Virus record (IMG/VR): IMGVR_UViG_3300036944_000092
Location: 1 to 42,787 of that record
DNA length: 42,787 nucleotides
DNA from: a virus
Direction: 5' to 3' (one strand)
Positions 1 to 5,070 of the stretch are shown here, piece by piece (the first letter of the stretch is position 1; each line of letters opens with the position of its first letter). The notes under the pieces were generated by a model. It was not told the DNA's origin, made no database searches, and saw nothing but the letters and a program-made list of their open reading frames with translations. The position numbers and the translations under genes are program-made.

Positions 1-45
1 ACCGGCGCTCAGGGCAAGAGCGAGTGCAGCGACCAGGAATTTCAT
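1..45 (-). CDS. Early lipoprotein, N-terminal part (gene split by window ends)
   Basis: This is the 5' part of a 53-codon gene that continues at the right end of the window. Translation from the ATG at 45 gives MKFLVAALALALSAGC, a short signal peptide ending in a lipobox (L-S-A-G-C), so the protein is probably exported and lipid-anchored at the cysteine. A GGAG Shine-Dalgarno lies at about 55-58 inside the end of the preceding gene, whose TAA at 47-49 almost touches this ATG. Positions 1-24 are duplicated at 42764-42787, so the two parts join seamlessly. The function is unknown; a small envelope lipoprotein expressed early could act in superinfection exclusion, but that is inference. Confidence 0.75.
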   Translation of the reverse strand, partial: MKFLVAALALALSAG

Positions 46-46
46 G

Positions 47-259
47 TTAGCGTTTCTCCATGATGCGGTAGGTCTCGGATGGGAACAGTTCAGCGACATC
101 GTGATACTGTTCAGTGGCTTGTTCAAAGGTCAAGAGCCAACCGCGACGATTGAAGGGCTGGGCGCAGATGTTCACCCATTGTTTGTTCCCGTGCTGGGCA
201 CGGTCGGCAGCATCGCCACTATTACGACGCTGCAATTTGAAGCGTGGCTTGCGACTCAT
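47..259 (-). CDS. Hypothetical early protein, 70 aa
   Basis: A small basic protein with an Arg/Lys-rich N-terminus (MSRKPRFKLQRRN) and a more hydrophilic, Tyr- and Glu-containing C-terminus ending in EKR. I recognise no family. Its ATG at 259 overlaps the TGA of the upstream gene as ATGA, and its own stop lies just before the lipoprotein start at 45, so it is part of a tightly coupled early operon. It has no membrane segment or cysteine motif. Small basic early proteins of T7-like phages often bind host proteins or nucleic acids, but nothing here identifies a target. Confidence 0.75.
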   Translation of the reverse strand: MSRKPRFKLQRRNSGDAADRAQHGNKQWVNICAQPFNRRGWLLTFEQATEQYHDVAELFPSETYRIMEKR

Positions 260-492
260 TCAACCACCTCGTACAGCGTGTTACGGGTTTCAATCAGGCG
301 ATTAGCCAAATCCTGTTTGACGATCAGACTAGTGCGCACAGCATCGCCCACACTCAGGTGATTCGGGCCGTCATGCTCACTTACCAGGGTGCCCAGCAGC
401 ACAGCGTCGTCGGGGTTGCAGCGCCCCGGCCAGATGGTCTCGGCAGGTACGATGCGGGCATTGCGAATCTTGACGCGACGTTTCTCAGTCAT
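256..492 (-). CDS. Hypothetical early protein, 78 aa
   Basis: A soluble 78-residue protein beginning MTEKRRVKIRNARIVP. The N-terminal 15 residues are basic and the C-terminus is acidic (ending YEVVE). The composition suggests a compact alpha/beta fold, but I recognise no family. Its start overlaps the stop of the 489-686 gene as ATGA, and its own stop overlaps the next start in the same way. These four-base overlaps on both sides support the reading frame strongly. Function unknown. Confidence 0.77.
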   Translation of the reverse strand: MTEKRRVKIRNARIVPAETIWPGRCNPDDAVLLGTLVSEHDGPNHLSVGDAVRTSLIVKQDLANRLIETRNTLYEVVE

Positions 493-686
493 GGCTGGTA
501 TTCCTTGAAGGTGTCACCCTTGGCACCGGGGCGGATGGTGCGGGCTTTGCGGTATGCCTTGCGGCGTTCTTTGTCAGCAGCCTCCCGCTTGAGGATGGCG
601 TGCTTAACGTCACGAGTGACGCCGTTGGTGATGGAGAGCGCGCCGCCAGTGGCAACGTACCCGCCATTAGCGGTGCGCAGATTCAT
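489..686 (-). CDS. Hypothetical early protein, 65 aa, Lys/Arg-rich
   Basis: The protein starts MNLRTANGGYVATGG and has a strongly basic second half (KREAADKERRKAYRKARTIR), likely an amphipathic helix able to bind nucleic acid or an acidic partner. The ATG at 686 overlaps the TAA of the upstream gene (TAATG). A second frame at 485-667 is open over the same DNA but has no comparable junction and a composition typical of a shadow. Function unknown. Confidence 0.72.
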   Translation of the reverse strand: MNLRTANGGYVATGGALSITNGVTRDVKHAILKREAADKERRKAYRKARTIRPGAKGDTFKEYQP

Positions 687-1222
687 TACGGCCTGCCGTT
701 AACGTAGACGCTCACAGCGTCCTTGATGTTGAGGGTCCCGTGCTGCATCAACTTGGTGATAGCCAGCACGAACTCGGTCTGATCGACAGGGAAGCTGCCA
801 GTCAGGTGATGCAGCCAACCCTGACCCGCCGTGTCGGCCTGCCAGATGAGGTTACAGGGCCATTTATCCTCTTCAGGGATCAACGGCAGGATGTCAGCCC
901 ACTGTCGCTGGAACAGCGTCAGCTCGTCTTCCAGCACAGTATCCAGCTGGTGTTTGAGGTGACCGGCGTCGTGGTACATGCGGAACAGCTGGTTGCCCTG
1001 CTGGCCGTAGATCGCGGTGTGGCAATCCTCGGTGCTGATAGGGAATTCACCCTCTTGTGCCGCCCGCATCATGTCCACCAGGGTCGATGGCGCTTCGCTG
1101 TGATACGGTGTCAGGACGAACTGGTAAGGCCGCTCAGATGCGGTCTCGGACAGCCTGACGGACATCGCATGCACCAGCCGGGAGGCGAAGTAGGGCAGTG
1201 TCTTGGACGTGATTTTGCTCAT
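686..1222 (-). CDS. Hypothetical early protein, 178 aa
   Basis: I take the ATG at 1222 (MSKITSKTLPYFASRL) rather than the longer frame to 1288, whose N-terminus overlaps the small cysteine-rich gene at 1228-1374 and reads like out-of-frame sequence. The protein is soluble. Its centre contains a His/Asp-containing stretch (FRMYHDAGHLKHQLD) followed by a region rich in Trp, Leu and Glu. The HDxxH-like cluster could bind metal, but I do not recognise a known hydrolase signature. It is one of the larger early genes, between two small genes in the same operon. Confidence 0.75.
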   Translation of the reverse strand: MSKITSKTLPYFASRLVHAMSVRLSETASERPYQFVLTPYHSEAPSTLVDMMRAAQEGEFPISTEDCHTAIYGQQGNQLFRMYHDAGHLKHQLDTVLEDELTLFQRQWADILPLIPEEDKWPCNLIWQADTAGQGWLHHLTGSFPVDQTEFVLAITKLMQHGTLNIKDAVSVYVNGRP

Positions 1223-1227
1223 GGGAT

Positions 1228-1374
1228 TCAGGTTCCGTATGAGGTGGGAGTGCGGGGCTCGGCCACTGGCAGGAAGATGCAGCGGCATGCCATGTAATCA
1301 ACGAGCCACACATTCGTGCATGACTCGTGGGCTAGCCGGTTACAGTTCCGGCACAGGTGGAAGAGTGCCCTCAC
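1228..1374 (-). CDS. Small cysteine-rich protein, 48 aa, probable zinc binder
   Basis: This frame starts at GTG 1374, which overlaps the TGA of the upstream gene (GTGA), and ends at TGA 1228-1230, six bases before the next ATG. That is the same junction style as neighbouring genes, and without it the 148 bases would be the only sizeable gap in the cluster. The sequence has a CxxC (LCRNCNRL), a further Cys about eight residues on and a CxC (MACRCIF), an arrangement suggesting a small zinc-binding fold. No strong Shine-Dalgarno is visible, so translation would rely on coupling. I recognise no family; the call rests on context and the cysteine pattern. Confidence 0.55.
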   Translation of the reverse strand: MRALFHLCRNCNRLAHESCTNVWLVDYMACRCIFLPVAEPRTPTSYGT

Positions 1375-1928
1375 TGTACCGTCGCAGGTGCAGGCTGTGC
1401 CGCAGCTACAGGGCGAGCGGCCAGCAGTTTCAGCTCAGTCAGCAGGGTGACGTTATCGCCCTCGACCTTGCCACCCTTCGACTCGTCACGCTCAATGCGC
1501 TTGACCAGCATGGCAATCATGGCGTGGACATCGAGCGAGTCAATCGGCTCAGGTTCTTTCTTATGCTCGTACCATGGCTTGGCACGGGCGGCTTCGATGT
1601 TGGTCGCCTTCGACTTGTCGTAAGCGAACGGGTTGACCTTGGCCTTGTTGCGGTCGGTCTCGACAGCCATCTTGCCGTACTTGACGAGGAAGTCAGCCAG
1701 GGCGGTCTTACGGGAGCCCTTCGGCATGGAAGCGAACAGCTTGTTCGCCACGGTCACATCGCCGTGCAGGTCGACGTGATTGAGCACCGACAGCGCGGTG
1801 TACTGGATGAAATCGTCCAGCTTCTGGCCCTTCTCGGCAATGGTGTCCGAGGCACGGTTGATTTCAGAGGCGCCCAGGATGAACTCCGGTTGGATCAGGT
1901 CAGTTGCTGCGTTCGATACTGCGTTCAT
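1371..1928 (-). CDS. Hypothetical early protein, 185 aa
   Basis: The start is placed at ATG 1928 (MNAVSNAATDLIQ) because AAGGTG lies seven bases upstream; the frame stays open to 2012 but that extension overlaps the end of the previous gene and has no SD. The protein appears largely helical, with a C-terminal Ala/Pro-rich tail (AARPVAAAQPAPATVQ). A central Lys-rich segment (DRNKAKVNPFAYDKSKATN) suggests a charged surface. No membrane segment or enzyme motif is visible. It is the second substantial gene of the early operon and so among the first proteins made. Confidence 0.77.
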   Translation of the reverse strand: MNAVSNAATDLIQPEFILGASEINRASDTIAEKGQKLDDFIQYTALSVLNHVDLHGDVTVANKLFASMPKGSRKTALADFLVKYGKMAVETDRNKAKVNPFAYDKSKATNIEAARAKPWYEHKKEPEPIDSLDVHAMIAMLVKRIERDESKGGKVEGDNVTLLTELKLLAARPVAAAQPAPATVQ

Positions 1929-1965
1929 GTGATTCACCTTCGGATTGAGTTGAGAGTGCGCAGCC

Positions 1966-2352
1966 TTAGCCGCGCTTAGCCTTGTTGAGTTTCGATACAG
2001 CGTCTGCATCACACTTGCCTACAGCACGTCGGCCACCCTTCGGTGCCCAGGCGGTAGCTGGTCCCGCTGGCGCAGTCGCCAGCTCCCAATCATTCAGCTT
2101 CCGCCGTGCCTTGCCAGCCTGGACATCACCGTCACGGTGTGCCTGACCTAGCTTGATACGTTTGCCCATGTCACGTTGTGCTGCGTTGTACAGTTGAGTC
2201 ACGTTGACCGTGCGCTGCGCTACATCGCGCAGTGTACCAGTAGTCGCGGTGATCACGCCTTCAATGGTCACGCCTTCTTTACGAGCGCGGTGACGCATCT
2301 GCCGACGTGCTTTCTTGTCGATTGCCCGAAGGCGTTGTGCCGTTGTTGTCAT
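1966..2352 (-). CDS. First substantial early gene: basic protein, 128 aa
   Basis: A highly basic protein: the N-terminus (AIDKKARRQMRHRARKEG) and C-terminus (GGRRAVGKCDADAV, then KLNKAKRG) are Arg/Lys-rich, suggesting RNA, DNA or host RNA polymerase binding. No family is recognised. It is the first sizeable gene downstream of the tandem sigma70-type promoters near 2.85-3.27 kb, the position where T7 has host-takeover genes such as the anti-restriction gene 0.3. Its SD (GAGG at about 2362-2365) lies inside the right arm of a long inverted repeat (2361-2385), so initiation is probably controlled by RNA structure; see the leader ORF entry. Confidence 0.75.
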   Translation of the reverse strand: MTTTAQRLRAIDKKARRQMRHRARKEGVTIEGVITATTGTLRDVAQRTVNVTQLYNAAQRDMGKRIKLGQAHRDGDVQAGKARRKLNDWELATAPAGPATAWAPKGGRRAVGKCDADAVSKLNKAKRG

Positions 2353-2360
2353 GTCGTTGC

Positions 2361-2447
2361 CCTCGGTAGTTTCTTAAGCACCATCGCGTCACTTGCTAGC
2401 TCAATGTCAGCCTAGTCCATGGGATGGTGCTTAAGAGACCACCGAGG
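2361..2447 (-). promoter_or_regulatory. 25-bp inverted repeat over the SD of the first early gene
   Basis: The arms 2423-2447 and 2361-2385 are complementary over 25 positions with one A/C mismatch and one G/T pair. The central 14 bases (TCTTAAGCACCATC and its complement) are perfect, and the loop is 37 bases. In the minus-strand transcript the 3' arm ends with CCGAGG, the SD region of the gene starting at 2352. The hairpin could be an RNase III processing site, as found between T7 early genes, or a translational switch worked by the leader ORF. There is no U-run behind it, so it is not a standard intrinsic terminator. Confidence 0.8.
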
Positions 2448-2464
2448 TGTATCTCTGCTAGCAT
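2396..2464 (-). CDS. Putative 22-codon leader peptide
   Basis: AAGGAG five bases upstream of ATG 2464 is one of the best Shine-Dalgarno signals in the window. The frame begins MLAEIHLGGLLSTIPW, continues TRLTLS and stops at TAG 2396-2398. Codons 7 to 14 lie on the left arm (2423-2447) of a long inverted repeat, and the stop lies within its loop. A ribosome translating this ORF would open the stem that otherwise pairs with the SD of the 1966-2352 gene. The peptide itself is hydrophobic and otherwise featureless. It may be a regulatory leader or simply a short early peptide; translation is not proven. Confidence 0.5.
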   Translation of the reverse strand: MLAEIHLGGLLSTIPWTRLTLS

Positions 2465-2850
2465 CTGTTCTCCTTACCTCGCCTCACTGCTGTGCCAGCC
2501 AGAGAGTGGAAGCGGGAACCGCCTAGCCACGTTGATAGGTCCAATCCTATCGTTGCCCATATCGTCAGGGTACGCACGTCGGTCTTTACGTTGGTGCCGT
2601 CACCGGCTCCGAGGGTTGTCAGGTCTTACAGCAATTAGGCTGCCTGCGATACCCACATGATCTACATGCTTGACTGGCGCATTGGTAAGTGTGCCCAGCG
2701 TACTTATTGTCGTTGTCCCTTTCGTGGTGCGACTCCACCAGCGTGATCCAGTTCTGCAATCATGCAAGCTTTGTCGTCTTATCCACTAGTCAGTGTCGGT
2801 GACTAGCCTTGTGCAACTAAAGAGCGGTGTTGCTTGTTACCGTGTTGCGC

Positions 2851-2879
2851 ACTGTACGTTGGTTCGTGATCAGAGTCAA
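2851..2879 (-). promoter_or_regulatory. Possible sigma70 early promoter (weakest of four)
   Basis: On the minus strand, TTGACT (2879-2874) is followed after 17 bases by TACAGT (2856-2851). Both boxes are imperfect. The bases before the -10 box (CCAACG) resemble those of the stronger promoters nearby. It would add to early transcription toward the gene at 2352. Confidence 0.35.
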
Positions 2880-2974
2880 GCGTCTTATCGGCTGGCCTTG
2901 ATTCGATCCTACCTGCAACCCTACTCGTGACATCCGCTCAGGTTACCGTACCGTGTGTTGCCTTGGTGTCGCTC

Positions 2975-3002
2975 ATTCTACAGCGTGTTGCGTTGTTGTC
3001 AA
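2975..3002 (-). promoter_or_regulatory. Sigma70 early promoter
   Basis: On the minus strand, a perfect TTGACA (3002-2997) is followed after 16 bases by TAGAAT (2980-2975), matching five of six -10 bases. ACGCTG lies immediately before the -10 box, as in two other promoters of this region. It faces the early operon, so the host polymerase would start early transcription near 2967. Confidence 0.7.
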
Positions 3003-3158
3003 GCGTTTGTTTCTGGTGTTTCGTAGGCCGGGAGTGCAACGCCTGACGGTCTCACATGCTCTCCCCTCCTACCGTAGAAACTCTAACCTGTCGTTGCCTT
3101 GTGTGCTACTGAGTAGCGAGGCTTCAAGGTGTCAGTGTTTCCGTGTTGCTTGGCGGCC

Positions 3159-3186
3159 ATCTTACAGCGTTTGGCTACCTTGTCAA
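3159..3186 (-). promoter_or_regulatory. Sigma70 early promoter
   Basis: On the minus strand, a perfect TTGACA (3186-3181) is followed after 16 bases by TAAGAT (3164-3159). ACGCTG again directly precedes the -10 box. It is in tandem with the promoters at 2975-3002 and possibly 3240-3268, like the A1-A3 promoters of T7. Confidence 0.6.
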
Positions 3187-3239
3187 TCCCTTTCTTTCAT
3201 CTCTCATCCCGTGTTGGCTTGTTGCTCGAGAGAGACGCC

Positions 3240-3268
3240 ATAGTCTACCCATTCTTTGCTCATGTCAA
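3240..3268 (-). promoter_or_regulatory. Possible sigma70 early promoter, most upstream of the tandem set
   Basis: On the minus strand, a perfect TTGACA (3268-3263) is followed after 17 bases by GACTAT (3245-3240), only three of six matches to the -10 consensus. The -10 box is followed by GGC, like the promoter at 3159-3186. The poor -10 makes this a weak call. Confidence 0.35.
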
Positions 3269-3280
3269 CCCTAAATCAAA

Positions 3281-3302
3281 TGTCACATACTCCGGAGAGA
3301 AG
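3281..3302 (+). promoter_or_regulatory. Phage RNA polymerase promoter, opposite-facing copy
   Basis: TGTCACATACTCCGGAGAGA followed by AG is identical to the late promoters at 24331-24352 and 20840-20861, but here it lies on the plus strand. Identity with the 24.3-kb copy extends four bases further (CGAG). A transcript starting in GGAGAGA would run away from the early genes toward 3958 and, on a concatemer, antisense to the end of the late operon. Its 5' region can pair with CGCTCTCC at 3353-3360. It may serve an end or origin function; direction is inferred from the two late copies. Confidence 0.7.
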
Positions 3303-3337
3303 CGAGGGAGAGAGCGAAGCGAGCCACCGAACGAACG

Positions 3338-3353
3338 GCAGTCATAGGACTGC
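3338..3353 (+). ncRNA. Hairpin in putative plus-strand leader RNA
   Basis: GCAGTC and GACTGC form a perfect six-base stem with an ATAG loop about 45 bases downstream of the plus-strand phage promoter. The flanks GAGAGCG (3310-3316) and CGCTCTC can extend the structure. If the promoter is used, the RNA would begin with a stable fold. No ORF with a credible start follows, so any product would be non-coding. Confidence 0.35.
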
Positions 3354-3428
3354 GCTCTCCACGTAGGTAACGTAGTGGAATCAGGCTGTGCCACCCACCA
3401 GGATTGCTACCAGGGAACGATAGTAACC

Positions 3429-3463
3429 ATTGCTATAAGGCTCAGGCGTACGCACGTAGCAAT
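3429..3463. repeat. Inverted repeat with seven-base perfect arms
   Basis: ATTGCTA (3429-3435) and TAGCAAT (3457-3463) are perfect inverted copies around a 21-base centre containing the palindrome GCGTACGC. The repeat lies just before the CTCAGG cluster. It could be a protein-binding site or RNA structure in the control region; no family is recognised. Confidence 0.45.
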
Positions 3464-3476
3464 AGGTGTGCCATCT

Positions 3477-3516
3477 CTCAGGAATCACTCAGGGTTGTCT
3501 CAGGCATAGACTCAGG
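3477..3516. repeat. Four CTCAGG direct repeats with 11-12 bp spacing
   Basis: CTCAGG starts at 3477, 3488, 3499 and 3511, about one helical turn apart, so all copies face the same side of the DNA. Further copies start at 3441, 3657, 3775 and 3784, the later ones following CAATGGC. Phased repeats in a gene-free region behave like iterons or terminase/pac sites in other systems. Here they are unassigned. Confidence 0.6.
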
Positions 3517-3732
3517 CATTCCCTCTATCAGCAAAAAGGTATGGCACCACGCACACACACCAACACTCTAACGCTCTCTGACACACCAACACGCCACGCT
3601 GTAGCCAATCCCTACCACACACCAGGGCCAACACCACACAATGGCACAGCGGATGGCTCAGGCCCTGCACACCCTGGCTACGCACTACGCCCAACGGCTA
3701 GCCAACCCTGGCTCAATGGCTGCACAAAGTGG

Positions 3733-3760
3733 TTGACACCTCGGTCCAACGCTGTACAAT
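3733..3760 (+). promoter_or_regulatory. Sigma70-type promoter facing the late genes
   Basis: On the plus strand, a perfect TTGACA (3733-3738) is followed after 16 bases by TACAAT (3755-3760), five of six matches. ACGCTG precedes the -10 box and GGC follows it, the same design as the minus-strand early promoters. Transcription would start near 3767 and run antisense into the last late genes at 3958-4401, unless the genome end intervenes. No credible plus-strand gene follows. Confidence 0.6.
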
Positions 3761-3905
3761 GGCTGGCAGAAGGGCTCAGGTGGCTCAGGCAACGAATCTC
3801 CCTGGCTCTGCATTACCCACCACCACAGGCAGAGGGCTATGGGGGAGGATGGGCGTGATCGGGGTCGGAGACCCTCACGAACACATGATGCAAAATTGAG
3901 CCGCT

Positions 3906-3944
3906 TATGCACTCCCAATCCAGACACGCGAGAGGGAGGGCATA
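3906..3944 (-). terminator. Possible terminator or processing hairpin after the late operon
   Basis: Arms 3906-3916 and 3934-3944 pair at ten of eleven positions with a 17-base loop, directly after the stop of the last late gene. On the minus strand a short TTTT follows about nine bases later (3893-3896), too far and too short for a classical intrinsic terminator. It may stop or process late transcripts. Confidence 0.4.
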
Positions 3945-3957
3945 CACTGATCAACTC

Positions 3958-4401
3958 TTATTCGGACAGAGCAACTGCGGTGACAACACCGTTCGCTACA
4001 GTCAGGGTGACCTTGGTGCCGGTGCCAGTTGCGGCAGGAGTCAAGAGACCCGATGCGACAACGGCTTGGGTTGCTGCCAGCTTCACGTTGGTCAACACAG
4101 AACCTGCGACGACAGCAGTGGTGCCGGGAGCAACAGTGTTACCAGCCGAGTTCTTCACGACGACAGCTTGCGCATTCGACACGGTGGCCTTCAATGGGTC
4201 CGGTGCAGTTTGCGGGAGAGCTGCGGCCAGGGCGGTAAGCACTTGGTCGATGGTGACGTAGGCATTGCCCAGGAAGATACGGGCGGTCTCTTTGCCATGC
4301 ACACCGAAGTCTTCACGAGCGCGGTGGGTTTCAGTCGCAGCGATGTGTGCCAAGCGCGAGAGGTTCTGGCGCTGTGCTGGGGTCAGGTCGGCGTAGGCCA
4401 T
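3958..4401 (-). CDS. Hypothetical late protein, 147 aa
   Basis: The last gene of the late operon. AAGGAG precedes the ATG at 4401. The N-terminal half (MAYADLTPAQRQNLSRLAHI) is predicted helical. The C-terminal half is rich in Val, Thr, Ala and Gly (GTGTKVTLTVANGVVTAV) and reads like a beta-rich domain common in virion decoration proteins. It lies after the lysis genes together with another small gene. Function unknown; a structural or accessory virion role is inference. Confidence 0.75.
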   Translation of the reverse strand: MAYADLTPAQRQNLSRLAHIAATETHRAREDFGVHGKETARIFLGNAYVTIDQVLTALAAALPQTAPDPLKATVSNAQAVVVKNSAGNTVAPGTTAVVAGSVLTNVKLAATQAVVASGLLTPAATGTGTKVTLTVANGVVTAVALSE

Positions 4402-4446
4402 GGTGGAACTCCTTGTTTGGGATGCGGCCCGAAGGCCGCGAAGGGT

Positions 4447-4638
4447 TTACGCTGCGGTCTTGATTGCAGTCAGCGCAGTGATGGTGGTGTCGATCAGAGC
4501 ATCGACCTCGGTGTTGTAGCCAGCGTCGTGCTGCTTGGCCTGGAGGCCCTGCACGTACTGCTGCAACTCGATGGTCAGCTTCTTGATGTTCTTGTAGCCA
4601 GCGTAGCGTTGGGCTTTGGTTGCTTTAGCGATAGCCAT
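4447..4638 (-). CDS. Hypothetical late protein, 63 aa
   Basis: The start is ATG 4638 (MAIAKATKAQRYAGYKN), preceded by AAGGAG; the open frame to 4767 overlaps Rz1 and is not used. The basic N-terminus and regular spacing of hydrophobic residues (LTIELQQYVQGLQ, then VDALIDTTITALTAI) suggest a helical hairpin or small coiled coil. No family is recognised. It lies between Rz1 and the final late gene. Confidence 0.72.
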   Translation of the reverse strand: MAIAKATKAQRYAGYKNIKKLTIELQQYVQGLQAKQHDAGYNTEVDALIDTTITALTAIKTAA

Positions 4639-4649
4639 GGTGTTGCTCC

Positions 4650-4865
4650 TTACTTGGTTGGGCCGAAGCCATTGAGGGTGTTGCAAAGGTCGAGCGCATC
4701 TGCGTAGTCGAGCAAGCCCTGGGCCACCCCACCAGCGGACTTCACGTCCACGAGCGGGTGTTGGCATTGGACAGGATCAGTTACAGCGGAGTCGCTTGCA
4801 CAGGCTGTCAACAACAGCGGTAGGGACAGGGCCATCAGCCCAGTCCTTATTTTTTTCGAGAGCAT
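4650..4865 (-). CDS. Rz1: Outer membrane spanin subunit, Rz1-like lipoprotein
   Basis: The protein has a basic N-terminus (MLSKKIRTG), a hydrophobic segment and a lipobox (LLLTAC), so it should be lipidated at the Cys and placed in the outer membrane facing the periplasm. It overlaps the end of Rz in another frame, the usual Rz/Rz1 layout, and would join the Rz C-terminus to fuse the membranes at lysis. The mature part has no marked Pro-rich stretch and two further cysteines (PVQCQHP, DLCNT). An internal ATG at 4835 with AAGGA upstream is an alternative start, but it would lose the positive N-terminus. Confidence 0.82.
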   Translation of the reverse strand: MLSKKIRTGLMALSLPLLLTACASDSAVTDPVQCQHPLVDVKSAGGVAQGLLDYADALDLCNTLNGFGPTK

Positions 4866-5070
4866 CCTTCAGGTCCTTGCGCGAGGTTTCGCGCTTCTGC
4901 TCCAGGGCTTGCACATCCAGCAGGATGGCCCTGTGCTTGATCCGCAGCGTCTTCAGGTCCTGCTCCGCATCGTTGGCGCGCTTATGCTCTGCGCCAGCCC
5001 AGCGGTACAGCACGAAGCCACCGAGGGCGAGGGCAACAATGAGTGCCCATGTCACAAGTCTCTCACGCAT
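4777..5070 (-). CDS. Rz: Inner membrane spanin subunit, Rz-like
   Basis: The N-terminal transmembrane helix (LVTWALIVALALGGFVLYRW) is followed by a charged coiled-coil region with heptad-like spacing. Its C-terminus carries a Cys pair (LCKRLRCN). This fits an i-spanin anchored in the inner membrane that spans the periplasm and contacts Rz1. It overlaps the endolysin 3' end by 19 bases and contains the start of Rz1, completing the holin-endolysin-spanin cassette. Confidence 0.88.
   Translation of the reverse strand: MRERLVTWALIVALALGGFVLYRWAGAEHKRANDAEQDLKTLRIKHRAILLDVQALEQKRETSRKDLKDALEKNKDWADGPVPTAVVDSLCKRLRCN

Larger units (their letters stand above)
2465..3957. other. 1.5-kb gene-free control and probable genome-end region
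   Basis: No ORF in this stretch looks coding on either strand. The minus-strand frames are short or of shadow-like composition, and the plus-strand frames are low in complexity. It contains tandem sigma70-type promoters facing the early genes, one opposite-facing sigma70-type promoter, an opposite-facing copy of the phage polymerase promoter, CTCAGG repeats, and several hairpins. Examples are CTAGTCA/TGACTAG at 2786-2806, GCAGTC/GACTGC at 3338-3353 and ATTGCTA/TAGCAAT at 3429-3463. It separates the last late gene from the first early gene, so the physical ends and terminal repeat of the linear virion DNA very likely lie here, although no sequence mark of the ends can be read directly. Confidence 0.7.

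Noticed and set aside
2817-2933. 38-codon minus-strand ORF (MSRVGLQVGSNQ...) downstream of the 2975 promoter
   Set aside because: There is no convincing SD (GAGCGG touches the ATG) and no coupling to another gene. It is possible but not supportable.
3532-3540. Five-base A run read as a minus-strand terminator
   Set aside because: Only a three-base stem can form before the T run.
3466-3858. 130-codon plus-strand frame in the control region
   Set aside because: It has no SD and a composition of Thr, Pro, His and Arg from low-complexity DNA. It contains the CTCAGG repeats and the sigma70-type promoter, which explains the sequence better.
4843-4851. Run of seven A on the minus strand at the Rz/Rz1 overlap as a slippery frameshift site
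   Set aside because: Both frames have their own normal products, and no fusion of Rz with Rz1 would make sense. The run alone is not evidence.
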